From the NCBI RefSeq assembly GCF_018129995.1, contig NZ_JAFCKS010000006.1, forward strand, positions 186,001 to 250,000: DNA of 64,000 nt, read 5' to 3'. The position numbers and the translations under genes were made by a program. The stretch is from Bradyrhizobium sp. SZCCT0153. GTDB lineage: Bacteria > Pseudomonadota > Alphaproteobacteria > Rhizobiales > Xanthobacteraceae. A model generated the notes under the pieces. The model saw only the letters and a list, made by a program, of their open reading frames with translations, was not told where the DNA came from and did not search any database. This document shows positions 16,264 to 25,172 of the stretch, in pieces; within the stretch, counting starts at the first letter, position 1, and each line of letters begins with the position of its first letter.

Positions 16264-17211
16264 TCAGCCCAACCCTTTCAGCCATTCGCCGATCTCGCTG
16301 ACGGCGACATTGGCCTGGCGCAACAATTTTCCCATCGTGAAGAAGCCGTGGAACTGGCCGGGATAATGCCTGTAAGCCACGGGCACGCCGGCCTGCTTCA
16401 GACGCTCGGCATATTCGTCGCCTTCGTCGCGCAGGGGATCGGCGCCGGCGGTGAGCACATAGGCCGGCGGCAGGCCGGCAAGGCTTTTCGCGCGCGCGGG
16501 CGATGCGCGCCAGTCGTGGGGGTCGGCGGTGCCGTTGAGGTAATGGTCGCGAAACCAGCGGATCACCGAATGGGTCAGCAGCACGCTGGTCTCGGGCTCG
16601 CTGTGGGAGCCGTGTGTCATGGCGAAATCGACGGCGGGGTAAATCAGGAGCTGGCCCGCAATCGCAGGACCGTTGCCGTCGCGCGCGGCAAGCGCGACGA
16701 CGGCGGCGAGATTGCCGCCGGCGCTGTCGCCGCCGATCGAAATGCGCGAGGCGTCGATGCCGAGCTCGCCCGCGTTCGCGGCGACCCATTGGGTCGCGGC
16801 GATGGCATCGTCGGTCGCGGCGGGAAACTTGTGCTCGGGCGCGAGGCGGTAATCGACCGAGATCACGATCAGGGCGCCCGCGACGGCGAGCTGGCGGCAG
16901 ACGACGTCGTGGGAGTCGAGATCGCCGATCACCCAGCCGCCGCCATGGAAGAACACCAGCGCGGGGGACAAGCCGCCGTGCCGGCGCGGCTGTTTCGGAA
17001 CGTAGATACGCCCGGGTATCGCGCCGTGGGGCGCCGGGATCGACAGCGCCGTGACGCGGGCGAGTTCCGGCGGCTCGGGGTTGGTGGCAACACGGGCCTG
17101 CAAGTAATAGGCGCGCGCTTCCGGTGCGGTCAGGGTCTCGTAGGCGGGGCGGCCGGCCTCCTGGAAGGCCTTGTAGACGGCGGCAGCATCGGGATCGAGC
17201 GCAACGGGCAT
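16264..17211 (-). CDS. HSL-family alpha/beta hydrolase (carboxylesterase)
   Basis: A 315-residue hormone-sensitive-lipase-type esterase. The oxyanion motif FFHGGGWVIGD, nucleophile elbow GGDSAGGN, acid residue in AGADPLRDEGD and catalytic His in PGQFHGF are all present and in normal order, so it should be active on short-chain esters. No signal peptide; cytoplasmic. It precedes the SBF-like transporter in the same direction, 14 bases apart. Confidence 0.9.
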   Translation of the reverse strand: MPVALDPDAAAVYKAFQEAGRPAYETLTAPEARAYYLQARVATNPEPPELARVTALSIPAPHGAIPGRIYVPKQPRRHGGLSPALVFFHGGGWVIGDLDSHDVVCRQLAVAGALIVISVDYRLAPEHKFPAATDDAIAATQWVAANAGELGIDASRISIGGDSAGGNLAAVVALAARDGNGPAIAGQLLIYPAVDFAMTHGSHSEPETSVLLTHSVIRWFRDHYLNGTADPHDWRASPARAKSLAGLPPAYVLTAGADPLRDEGDEYAERLKQAGVPVAYRHYPGQFHGFFTMGKLLRQANVAVSEIGEWLKGLG

Positions 17212-17451
17212 GGAGGCGACCTGGCGGTTTCTGGTTGGTTGGACGTCGGCTATCAGGGAAAGCCCGCTTTGGCCCCGGGGAGAGGCGTATCGACTATCCC
17301 ATCCGGGGGCCGATCTGGCCAGACCGGGCCGGGAAGGGCTGGGATGCCGCCCTTCCCCCGCCGTATTCGCCGTGTTAACCGGATGGCCTGCGAGCGGCGG
17401 TACCCCTCTAGAATGTCCAGCAAACCCGATTCGCTGTTGAAGCCGCGCGAG

Positions 17452-18453
17452 ATGTTTCGAACCTTTACCCTGACAGGTCTTGCGGCGCTTTTGGCCGCCA
17501 CAGCGCTGACGGTTGCGACGCCGGCTCAGGCGCAGATCGGCACGATCTTCTCCGATCCCCCGCCGCTGCGGCCGCCCGGGAGCATTCCGCGCGGCCAGCC
17601 CCAGCCGCAGCCAACTCCCGAAGACGACGAGGAGGTGCCGGAGTTGCCGCCGCAGGGCCGCGTGCTGCCGTCGCGCCCGATGCCGCCGCCGGGCCGGCAG
17701 GGCAATGTGATGCCGGGGCCGGTCGAGATCCAGCCCTTGGCGCCGCCGCCGGGCTCCAGCGCCGCGCCGCCCAACCAGCTACCCTCCGCGGCGATCGCTC
17801 CGCCCAGTCCGCAAGGCGCTCCGGGTGCGCCCGGTCAGCGCCAGCCGCAGCAGAAGGGCGGACCGGGAGGCGCCGTGCCGCAGGCGCCCGCGAGCCTGCA
17901 GCCGGGCGACGAGGTCGTCACCGAACCGCCGGCCCAGAAGATCGTGAACAAGAAGGCGACCTTCTCCGGTCTCGACAAGATCACCGGACGCATCATCAAT
18001 TTCGACGAGGAGATCGGCGAGACCGTCCAGTTCGGCGCGCTGCGCGTCAAGACCGACGCCTGCTACACGCGGCCGGCCACGGAAGCCGCCAACACCGACG
18101 CGTTCGTCGAGGTGGACGAGATCACCTTGCAAGGCGAGGTGAAGCGCATCTTCTCGGGCTGGATGTATGCGGCAAGCCCGGGCCTGCACGGCGTCGAGCA
18201 CCCGATCTACGACATCTGGCTGACCGACTGCAAAGAGCCGCAGCAGACGATTGCGACCGCGGCACCGGATCCCGGCACCAAGCCGGCGACGCCACCGCCG
18301 CCGCCCGCGCAGAAGAAGGCCGCGCCCAAGCAGGTGCAGCAGCGTCCGCCGCAGCCGTTGCCGCCGATCCAGCAGCAGCAACCCGCACCGCCGCCACCTC
18401 CGCCGCCCGAGCAGCGACCGGGTCTGTTCGGCATCCCGGGGTTTGGCCGCTAA
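17452..18453 (+). CDS. DUF2155 exported proline-rich protein
   Basis: A 333-residue exported protein: signal peptide (MFRTFTLTGLAALLAAT to AQA), a Pro/Gly/Gln-rich linker (about 30-155), a folded DUF2155 domain (about 160-260; KITGRIINFDEEIGETVQFG, TDACYTRP, FSGWMYAASPGLHGVEHP, YDIWLTDC with two cysteines) and a second Pro/Gln-rich tail ending in a run of eight prolines. The ATG at 17452 was preferred because the signal peptide begins there; 17413 is an in-frame alternative. DUF2155 proteins are alphaproteobacterial envelope proteins of unknown role, often beside aat as here. Confidence 0.85.
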   Translation: MFRTFTLTGLAALLAATALTVATPAQAQIGTIFSDPPPLRPPGSIPRGQPQPQPTPEDDEEVPELPPQGRVLPSRPMPPPGRQGNVMPGPVEIQPLAPPPGSSAAPPNQLPSAAIAPPSPQGAPGAPGQRQPQQKGGPGGAVPQAPASLQPGDEVVTEPPAQKIVNKKATFSGLDKITGRIINFDEEIGETVQFGALRVKTDACYTRPATEAANTDAFVEVDEITLQGEVKRIFSGWMYAASPGLHGVEHPIYDIWLTDCKEPQQTIATAAPDPGTKPATPPPPPAQKKAAPKQVQQRPPQPLPPIQQQQPAPPPPPPPEQRPGLFGIPGFGR

Positions 18454-18489
18454 AGCGCGATGAGATTGGGATGAATCGTCATCGCGCTT
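18453..18489. repeat. intergenic palindromic repeat, AAGCGCGATGA type
   Basis: AAGCGCGATGA and its imperfect inverse TCATCGCGCTT flank a short centre, forming a long hairpin right at the DUF2155 stop codon. This sequence class recurs between genes in Bradyrhizobium and Rhodopseudomonas genomes (recalled, not searched). Confidence 0.6.
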
Positions 18490-18502
18490 CAGGTTTTTGT
18501 TT

Positions 18503-18551
18503 GAGCATGATCTTTTCGGAAAACCGCTTCGCACTTTTCCGGATCATGCTC
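18503..18551. repeat. intergenic palindromic repeat, GAGCATGATC type
   Basis: GAGCATGATC and GATCATGCTC are perfect inverted ends of a 49-base element whose inner part (TTTTCGGAAAA and CTTTTCCG) also pairs. It follows the 37-base palindrome and fills the space before the aat stop. It matches a repeat I recall as abundant in Bradyrhizobiaceae. It may also act as a transcription stop between the convergent genes. Confidence 0.65.
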
Positions 18552-18591
18552 TAGGCCAAATCCCCCCGGATCCGGCCGCTAATTTCCTTGA

Positions 18592-19272
18592 TTATTGCCG
18601 CGCGGCGATGATCTCGAGCGCGCGTGCGCCCGGGATGGATTCGCCGCCAGACAGCCTCAGGAAATCGCCGGGCTCGCCCGCGAGCGCCTTGTCGAGCAGC
18701 GCCGTGTAACGCCGCCGCGAAATCTCGGCCGCGCCAAAACTCTTCAGGTGCTCGGTGACGTATTGCGTGTCGAGCAGCTCGAAGCCGCCATGGATCAGCC
18801 GCGCGACCAGATGCACCAGCGCGACCTTCGAGGCGTCGCGCGCGGTGTGAAACATGCTCTCGCCGAAGAAGGCGCGGCCCAGGCTCACGCCGTAAAGTCC
18901 GCCGACGAGGTCCTCACCCTGCCAGGCCTCGACGCTGTGGCAATGGCCGAGCTCGTACAGGCCGCCATAGAGGTCGCGGATGCGCTTGTTGATCCAGGTG
19001 TCCTCGCGTCCGGCCTGCGGCGCGGCGCAGCCGGCGATCGTCGCCTTGAAGGCGGTGTTGACGGTGACGCGAAACGCATTCGAGCGCACGGTGCGCGCGA
19101 GCCGCGAGGCCACGCGAAATCCGTTGAGCGGGATCACCCCGCGCAGTTCCGGCTCGACCCAGAACAGGGTCGGGTCGGCGGCGCTTTCGGCCATCGGAAA
19201 GATGCCGCAGGCATAGGCGCGCAGCAGCACGGCCGGCGTGATTTCAGACGAGGCGGAGTCGCGCGAAGTCAT
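18592..19272 (-). CDS. aat: leucyl/phenylalanyl-tRNA-protein transferase
   Basis: A 226-residue N-end-rule enzyme that adds Leu or Phe from aminoacyl-tRNA to proteins starting with Arg or Lys, marking them for ClpAP. Family signatures are YACGIFPMAES, LFWVEPELRGVIPL, TWINKRIRDLYGGLYELG, SVEAWQGEDLVGGLYGVS and FFGESMFHTARDASK, with LLDTQYVTEHLKSFGA near the C-terminus. Length is normal. Convergent with the DUF2155 gene. Confidence 0.95.
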   Translation of the reverse strand: MTSRDSASSEITPAVLLRAYACGIFPMAESAADPTLFWVEPELRGVIPLNGFRVASRLARTVRSNAFRVTVNTAFKATIAGCAAPQAGREDTWINKRIRDLYGGLYELGHCHSVEAWQGEDLVGGLYGVSLGRAFFGESMFHTARDASKVALVHLVARLIHGGFELLDTQYVTEHLKSFGAAEISRRRYTALLDKALAGEPGDFLRLSGGESIPGARALEIIAARQ

Positions 19273-19322
19273 GGTTCACGATCATAGCAGGATCGTCACG
19301 CGGTTGCGATGGGTGGTGCGGC

Positions 19323-20426
19323 TCAGCTCGCCGCGGCGGTATTGGTCTTGCCGGGGGCATCCGGCACACGGCGGAACCGCAGGATGATGCGGGTCCCGGA
19401 ATGCGCGGGGTCGCGCTCGACCGAGGCGTCGAGCTTGAGGGCCATCGCCGCGACGATGCGCTGGCCCATGCCGGTGGAGCGCGGATCGGCCTTGACGTTG
19501 TCGCCCACGCCGTCGTCGGTGATCGACAGCAGCAGATCGTCTCCTTTCGAGCTCAGCTCGACGTGGATCGGGCCGGCGCCGTCAGGATAGGCGTATTTCA
19601 CCGCGTTCATCACCAGCTCGTTGACGATGATGCCGACGGCGACCGCACGGTCCGGATCGATCTCGATCGGTTCGGCCTTCAACGTCAGGCGCGACATCCG
19701 GTTGCCCTCGGCCGAGCGTCTGAGATCCTCGAGCAGCGAGTCCAGATACTGGTTCAGGACCACGCTCTTGAGGTCCTGCGAGGTGTAGAGGCGGCGGTGC
19801 ACCTGCGCGACCGCGGCGACGCGGCCCATCGCATTGGTCAGCGCCGCCTTGACCTCGTCCTGCGCGGCCGAACTCGCCTGAAGATGCAGCAGCGAGGCGA
19901 TGATCTGGAGCGAGTTGCCGACGCGGTGGTTGACCTCGCGCAGCAGCATTTCGCGTTCGGCGGCAAGGGCCGCGTAGCGGTCGCGCGAGGCGTGGATCTC
20001 GGCTTCGGCTTCCTCGCGCGCCTTCTGCAATTCGGCCTGGCGCAGCGCGCCGTCGGCGGCGACGTGAAGCAGGGGGATGAAATCGCCCTTGACGTCCTTG
20101 ACGAGATAATCGGCCGCGCCGGCCTTGAGCGCGGTCACCGCGATGCTGGAATCCTGCGAGGCGGTGACGAAAACCACCGGCGGCGCGCCCGGTATCGCCA
20201 TGATCTGCTCGAGCGTCTCCAGCCCGTCGAGGCCGGGCATGTACTGATCGAGCGCCACGACGTCGATGCCGCCGGCCGTCCCCGCGCGGCGGATGAGATC
20301 GAGGCCTTCCTCGCCGCTTGCGGCATGCACGACCTTGTAGCCGCGCCGCGTCAGGCCGCGATCGACCAGGCGCGCCAGCGCGTCGTCGTCGTCGATGTAG
20401 AGCAGTGTCGGCGTGTGCTGGTTCAT
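19323..20426 (-). CDS. receiver-HisKA_2 histidine kinase
   Basis: A 367-residue soluble kinase: N-terminal receiver (1-125; LYIDDDDALARLV, phosphoacceptor in VVALDQYMPG, FVTAS, Lys in YLVKD), a short coiled coil, a HisKA_2 dimerisation helix with REVNHRVGNSLQIIASLLHL, and HATPase (ELVMNAVKYAYPDG, ITDDGVGD, STGMGQRIV). It is the last gene of a three-gene operon and overlaps the response regulator by 4 bases, so it probably takes input by phosphotransfer to its own receiver. Confidence 0.9.
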   Translation of the reverse strand: MNQHTPTLLYIDDDDALARLVDRGLTRRGYKVVHAASGEEGLDLIRRAGTAGGIDVVALDQYMPGLDGLETLEQIMAIPGAPPVVFVTASQDSSIAVTALKAGAADYLVKDVKGDFIPLLHVAADGALRQAELQKAREEAEAEIHASRDRYAALAAEREMLLREVNHRVGNSLQIIASLLHLQASSAAQDEVKAALTNAMGRVAAVAQVHRRLYTSQDLKSVVLNQYLDSLLEDLRRSAEGNRMSRLTLKAEPIEIDPDRAVAVGIIVNELVMNAVKYAYPDGAGPIHVELSSKGDDLLLSITDDGVGDNVKADPRSTGMGQRIVAAMALKLDASVERDPAHSGTRIILRFRRVPDAPGKTNTAAAS

Positions 20427-20863
20427 GGGGTGGCGGGCGGGACCTGGATGACCGAGAAGAACAGGCCGAGCTGCCGGATGGCATTGGCGAAATTCTCGTA
20501 GTTGACGGGCTTGGTGATGTAGACGTTGCAGCCGAGCTCGTAGCAGCGCTTGATTTCCTGGGAGTCGTCGGTGGTGGTCAGCACCACCACGGGCGAGGCC
20601 TTCAGATATTTGTTCTCCTTGATCTGCTTCAGGATGTCGATCCCGGTCATGTCGGGGAGGTTGAGATCGAGCAGGATCAGGAGCGCATTGCCCTTCTGCA
20701 CGAGCCCGCTGCCGTCGGCCCCGAACAGGTGCTTCACCGCGTCAGTGCCGTTGGCGAAGGAGATGATCTCGTTGTTGACGCCGGACCTTCGGATGTTGCG
20801 CTCGATCAGGCGCGCGTGTCCCTCGTCGTCCTCGATCATGATGATGCTGACGGGCTGAGTCAT
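20423..20863 (-). CDS. Rcp1-type single-domain response regulator
   Basis: A 146-residue receiver with IIMIEDDEGHARLIERNI, phosphoacceptor Asp in LLDLNLPDMTG, VVLTTTDD, and YITKPVNYENF. The long acidic start and the loop before the phosphoacceptor strand are typical of Rcp1-like regulators that pair with CHASE3 or phytochrome kinases. It sits between two kinases with 4-base overlaps on both sides, consistent with a phosphorelay shuttle. Confidence 0.92.
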   Translation of the reverse strand: MTQPVSIIMIEDDEGHARLIERNIRRSGVNNEIISFANGTDAVKHLFGADGSGLVQKGNALLILLDLNLPDMTGIDILKQIKENKYLKASPVVVLTTTDDSQEIKRCYELGCNVYITKPVNYENFANAIRQLGLFFSVIQVPPATP

Positions 20864-22377
20864 TGGTCGGCGTTCCGGTTGCTGGTGTTCCAGGTGATGG
20901 GCAGCGTGATGGTGAAGGTGCTGCCCGTATTCAGTTCCGATGATACCGACATGGTGCCGCCGAGGCGGCGCACAAGTGCACGCACATGCGCAAGCCCGAT
21001 GCCCTGACCGGGCTTGTCCTGGGTTCCCGCGCGGCGAAACAGGTCGAATATCCGCTGGTGATCCTTCGGATCAATCCCCCGCCCATTGTCGCTGATCTCG
21101 AAGATAGCGTAGCCGAGCTTGGTGCGCCCGCGAATTCTGATCTCCCCGGGAGTGCCGGGCTTCAGATACTTAACGGCGTTGTCGATCAGATTGGAGAAGA
21201 TCTGCTCCAGCGCGAGGCGGTCGCTGACGAGATCGGGCAGGGGAGCGATGTGGATCTCCGCCTGCGCCTCGGCGGCCTGATGCGCCAGGGTCGACACGAT
21301 CGCTTCGATCAGCTCGCTTGTGTCGATCTTTTCCGGCTGGAACTCGCGCCGGCCCTCGCGGGTGAGATTGAGGATCGCCGAGATCAGGCGGTCCATCTTG
21401 GCGATCGACGACTTGATGAAGCCGAGCGCTTCGGAAAAATCCGCTGAAAGCTGCTTGTCGGGGCCTTCGAGCGCGATCTCGCCGGTCGAAGGCGGCGGCC
21501 CGTCGGCCGGGACATGGGTGAGGCCGCCGATACGGCGGAAGATGTCGCCGCCAAGCTCTTCCAGTTCGCTGGTGAAGCCCATGATATTGACGAGTGGCGA
21601 GCGGAGATCGTGGCTGACGATATAGGCAAAGCGCTGGATCTCGTTGTTGGCCTCACGCAGGTCTGCCGTGCGTTCATCGACCACGGCCTCCAGATTGACG
21701 TTGGCATCGCGCAGCCGCGCTTCGGCCTCGTCACGGGCGCCCGCGGAGCGCCGCACCAGCCAGGTCGAGATCAGGGCCAGCAGCACGACGAGGCCCGAAC
21801 CGATGCCGGTCATCGATGCCGCGAGCGTCTGGCTGCGGTCGGAATTCACGGTTCGGAGCCGGAACAGGCGCTCCTCCTCCTGGATCATGACGGCCGCGAC
21901 CTTGCCGATCTCGGCCGTGGTGTCGGCGGAGGCGGCCTCGCGGACCAGCGCGGTGGCCTTGTCGAGCTGTCCCTGCTGGACGAAATCCACCTCTCGCGCG
22001 AACTGGCCGAGCCGGGTTTCGATCGCCGCGCTCAGCTTCTCGATGCTCTCGCGCTGCGCAGGATTGTCGCCGGTCAGGCGCGTGAGCCTGTCCAGGGCAG
22101 GTATGATCGCGGCCACGGCCTTGTCGTGGTCGGCCTTGAAATCCGCCCCTTGCGTCAGGAGATAGCCGCGGGTGGCACTCTCGGCACGCCGGATTTCCAG
22201 GAGCAGGGCGTTGATCTGGTTCTCGGCCTCGATGGTGTGAACCACCCATTTGCTGTCGTCTCTGGCCTTGTTGACCAGATAGACGGAGCCGGCGCTGATC
22301 ACCGTCAACACCAGAAGACCCGCTGCGATCAGCAGGATCTGCCAAAATGCACGCCGTCGCTGCCACTCGGCTGTCAC
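20860..22377 (-). CDS. CHASE3-domain membrane histidine kinase
   Basis: A 505-residue sensor: membrane helix 1 (about 12-33), a periplasmic CHASE3 helical bundle (about 40-175, with AESATRGYLLT), membrane helix 2 (ASMTGIGSGLVVLLALIS), coiled coil, HisKA (YIVSHDLRSPLVNIMGF) and HATPase (NLIDNAVKYL, ISDNGRGIDP, GQGIGLAHVRAL). First gene of the three-gene operon. The stimulus is unknown. The H-box and ATP-binding motifs are intact. Confidence 0.92.
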   Translation of the reverse strand: MTAEWQRRRAFWQILLIAAGLLVLTVISAGSVYLVNKARDDSKWVVHTIEAENQINALLLEIRRAESATRGYLLTQGADFKADHDKAVAAIIPALDRLTRLTGDNPAQRESIEKLSAAIETRLGQFAREVDFVQQGQLDKATALVREAASADTTAEIGKVAAVMIQEEERLFRLRTVNSDRSQTLAASMTGIGSGLVVLLALISTWLVRRSAGARDEAEARLRDANVNLEAVVDERTADLREANNEIQRFAYIVSHDLRSPLVNIMGFTSELEELGGDIFRRIGGLTHVPADGPPPSTGEIALEGPDKQLSADFSEALGFIKSSIAKMDRLISAILNLTREGRREFQPEKIDTSELIEAIVSTLAHQAAEAQAEIHIAPLPDLVSDRLALEQIFSNLIDNAVKYLKPGTPGEIRIRGRTKLGYAIFEISDNGRGIDPKDHQRIFDLFRRAGTQDKPGQGIGLAHVRALVRRLGGTMSVSSELNTGSTFTITLPITWNTSNRNADQ

Positions 22378-22483
22378 GACGGCCTCACCTGATCAGGTTT
22401 AACGGAATTCAAAACGCCCCCTCGGAACTGTCCCCAAGGTCCAGAACGTGATTGGGGCCAACGGGTTCCAGAGGGAGAGAAGA

Positions 22484-23842
22484 TTATTTCGGAGCCGGTT
22501 CCGTCTTGCCGGCGAGGTACTGTTCCAGCCAATGGATGTGGTAGTCGCCGTTGATGATGTCGTCCTGGCGCACCAGATCGCGGAACAGCGGCAGGGTGGT
22601 CTCGATGCCTTCCACCACCATCTCGTCCAGCGCCCGGCGCAGCCGCATCAGGCATTCGGCGCGGGTCTTGCCGTGTACGATCAGCTTGCCGACCAGCGAG
22701 TCGTAATAGGGCGGGATCGTGTAGCCCTGATAGACGGCGGAATCGATCCGCACGCCGAGCCCGCCGGGCGGGTGATATTGCGTGATGCGGCCCGGCGAGG
22801 GCCGGAAGGTCTGCGGGTTCTCGGCGTTGATGCGGCATTCGATGGCATGGCCGATGATCTGAATCTCATTCTGCCTCGCCGGCAATTCGCCGCCGGCGGC
22901 GATGCGGATCTGCTCCAGCACGAGGTCGATGTCGGTGATGCTCTCGGTCACGGGATGCTCGACCTGGATGCGGGTGTTCATCTCGATGAAGTAGAACTCG
23001 CCGTCCTCGAACAGGAACTCGATGGTGCCGACGCCGAGATATTTCATCTCGCGCATCGCCTTGGCGCAGGTCTCGCCGATCTTCGCGCGGGCGGCCGCGG
23101 CCAGCACCGGCGAGGGGCCTTCCTCCCAGACCTTCTGGTGACGCCGTTGCAGCGAGCAGTCGCGTTCGCCGAGATGGATCGCGCCGCCGCGGCCGTCGCC
23201 GAGGATCTGGATCTCGATGTGGCGCGGTTTCTGGAGATATTTTTCGAGGTAGACCGACGCGTCGCCGAAGGCGGACTTGGCCTCGTTGGCGGCGGTCTGC
23301 AGCGCCACCGCCAGATCAGCCTCGCTTTGCGCGACCTTCATGCCGCGGCCGCCGCCGCCTGCCGCCGCCTTCACCAGCACGGGAAAGCCGATCTCCTTGG
23401 CGATCGCCATCGCGTCGTCCTCGGGGCCGACGCCGCCGTCGGAGCCGGGCACGACCGGAATGCCGAGGCGCTTCGCGGTCTTCTTGGCCTCGATCTTGTC
23501 GCCCATCAGGCGGATATGCTCGGCCTTGGGGCCGATGAAATGCAGATTGTGCTCGGCGAGGATTTCCGCGAAGCGCGCGTTCTCCGACAGGAAGCCGTAG
23601 CCGGGATGCACGGCATCGGCGCCCGTGATCTCGCACGCCGCCAGCAGCGCGGGCACGTTGAGGTAGCTGTCCTTGGAAGCCGGCGGCCCGATGCACACGC
23701 TCTCGTCCGACAGGCGTACATGCATGGCATCCGCGTCGGCGGTGGAGTGCACGGCGACGGTCGCGATCCCGAGCTCCTTGCAGGCTCTGAGGATGCGAAG
23801 GGCGATCTCGCCGCGATTGGCTATGAGGATCTTGTCGAACAT
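22484..23842 (-). CDS. accC: acetyl-CoA carboxylase, biotin carboxylase subunit
   Basis: A 452-residue enzyme catalysing ATP-dependent carboxylation of the biotin on AccB, the first half of malonyl-CoA synthesis. ATP-grasp features include the KAAAGGGGRGMKVA loop, HIEIQILGDG, ERDCSLQRRHQKVWEE, FIEMNTRIQVEHPVTE and the C-terminal GRITQYHPPGG. It is the last gene of the aroQ-accB-accC operon. Length and motifs are those of the standard enzyme. Confidence 0.98.
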   Translation of the reverse strand: MFDKILIANRGEIALRILRACKELGIATVAVHSTADADAMHVRLSDESVCIGPPASKDSYLNVPALLAACEITGADAVHPGYGFLSENARFAEILAEHNLHFIGPKAEHIRLMGDKIEAKKTAKRLGIPVVPGSDGGVGPEDDAMAIAKEIGFPVLVKAAAGGGGRGMKVAQSEADLAVALQTAANEAKSAFGDASVYLEKYLQKPRHIEIQILGDGRGGAIHLGERDCSLQRRHQKVWEEGPSPVLAAAARAKIGETCAKAMREMKYLGVGTIEFLFEDGEFYFIEMNTRIQVEHPVTESITDIDLVLEQIRIAAGGELPARQNEIQIIGHAIECRINAENPQTFRPSPGRITQYHPPGGLGVRIDSAVYQGYTIPPYYDSLVGKLIVHGKTRAECLMRLRRALDEMVVEGIETTLPLFRDLVRQDDIINGDYHIHWLEQYLAGKTEPAPK

Positions 23843-23914
23843 GGTGTCCTTAAGGGACTGGCGCGCGGGACGCGGCGAGGGCGGAGGGCCACCCCAAGCC
23901 TTTGCTGAATGCCG

Positions 23915-24406
23915 TCACTCGATGATGACGAGCGGCTCGCCGTACTCGACCGGCTGGCCGTCCTCGACCAGGATCTGCGTCACCGTGCCGGCGCGCGGCG
24001 AGGGGATCTGGTTCATGGTCTTCATGGCTTCGATGATCAGCAGCGTCTGGCCGACCGAGACCTTGCTGCCGACCTCGATGAACGGCTTGGCACCGGGCTC
24101 CGGCGCCCAATAGGCGGTGCCCACCATCGGCGAGGTCACGGCGCCTGGATGCTTCGACAGGTCGGCTGCGGCAGCGGCCGGCGCGGCAGCCGCGGTTGCC
24201 GGCAGGGCGGCGGGAGCGGCTGCCATCTGCATCGGCATGGTCGCGGCGACGCTGACGTTGCGGGCGACGCGCAGGCGCACGCCGGCGCGTTCGATCTCGA
24301 TCTCGGTGAGGCTGGTCTCATCGAGCAGCAAAGCGAGCTCGCGGACGAGCGCGGAATCCTCGCTGGAAAACTTTGCGGCTGCTTTGTCGTCTGGCTGGCG
24401 CGCCAT
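23915..24406 (-). CDS. accB: acetyl-CoA carboxylase, biotin carboxyl carrier protein
   Basis: A 163-residue carrier. An N-terminal helical part (1-50) and an Ala/Pro-rich mobile linker (about 55-85) lead to the biotinyl domain, with the biotin-acceptor Lys129 in IEAMKTMN and the thumb-type start SPMVGTAYWAPEPG. It carries biotin between AccC and the carboxyltransferase. It lies 72 bases before accC and 36 bases after aroQ in one operon. Confidence 0.97.
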   Translation of the reverse strand: MARQPDDKAAAKFSSEDSALVRELALLLDETSLTEIEIERAGVRLRVARNVSVAATMPMQMAAAPAALPATAAAAPAAAAADLSKHPGAVTSPMVGTAYWAPEPGAKPFIEVGSKVSVGQTLLIIEAMKTMNQIPSPRAGTVTQILVEDGQPVEYGEPLVIIE

Positions 24407-24442
24407 GTTGTTTGATCCGAATGTTCTGTGTGAAGGGGAGCG

Positions 24443-24916
24443 TCAGGCTTGGGGCTTGATGCCGAGCTTGGCGGCAAGGCCCTGGATGGCGAGGCGGTAG
24501 CCCTCGATGCCGAAACCGCAGAGCGAGGCGAAGGCCGCGCGCGCGGTATAGGAGTGGTGACGAAAACTCTCGCGGGCGTGGATGTTGGTCACGTGCACTT
24601 CGACCGTCGGAATCTGCACCGCGAGCAGCGCGTCGTGCAGCGCGATCGAGGTGTGCGAATAGCCGCCGGCATTGATGATGATGCCCCTCATCTTGCGGGC
24701 GTGGGCCTCGTGGATGAAGTCGATCAGCTCGCCTTCGCGGTTGGACTGCCGGCAGTCGGCTTTGAGGCCGTACGTCGCGGCGGTATCCCGGCACAGCGCC
24801 TCGACGTCGGCCAGCGTCGCATGGCCATACTTCTCGGGTTCGCGCGTCCCCAGCATGTTGAGGTTCGGCCCGTTCAGAACGAGGATCGTGTCGGTTGCAG
24901 GTTCAGCCATTCCCAT
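24443..24916 (-). CDS. aroQ: type II 3-dehydroquinate dehydratase
   Basis: A 157-residue dodecameric shikimate-pathway enzyme converting 3-dehydroquinate to 3-dehydroshikimate. Motifs: LNGPNLNMLGTREPEKYG with the catalytic Tyr, RQSNREGELIDFIHEA, IINAGGYSHTSIALHDAL and HVTNIHARESFRHHS with the catalytic His. A second ATG 6 bases in is an alternative start. First gene of the operon with accB and accC; the 256 bases upstream hold its probable promoter and the terminator of the preceding DUF1236 gene. Confidence 0.96.
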   Translation of the reverse strand: MGMAEPATDTILVLNGPNLNMLGTREPEKYGHATLADVEALCRDTAATYGLKADCRQSNREGELIDFIHEAHARKMRGIIINAGGYSHTSIALHDALLAVQIPTVEVHVTNIHARESFRHHSYTARAAFASLCGFGIEGYRLAIQGLAAKLGIKPQA

Positions 24917-25116
24917 CCCGGAAGAGGTGCTTCAGCGTGGCGGGGGTTATAGGTAACAAAGCGTCCTAGGGGAAGCCTTGAAGGGCCTCCCGGAGACGTC
25001 GAGGCACCTCATCCGGGGTGCAAAAACCTGTGCGGAAGCCACGGAAATTGCTTGTTAACCAGTCGGAAGCATGGCTGTCGGAGCGGAACAGGCGAGCGGT
25101 CCGCCGATAGGCCGAA

Positions 25117-25144
25117 AGCCCCCGCCGATCTCTCGGCAGGGGCT
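25117..25144 (-). terminator. hairpin terminator after DUF1236 gene
   Basis: On the minus strand AGCCCCTGCCGA and TCGGCGGGGGCT form a near-perfect 12-bp stem around a two- to four-base loop, 29 bases beyond the DUF1236 stop. The T run after it is short (TTTCGG), so termination may be partial. Confidence 0.65.
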
Positions 25145-25172
25145 CGTTGGGACGATCAGTCAGCGATGCGGC

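Noticed and set aside
15239..16789. Long minus-strand frame extending the SBF-like transporter upstream
   Set aside because: The extra 180 codons overlap the esterase gene antiparallel to its motifs in another frame; the ATG at 16249 gives a normal transporter.
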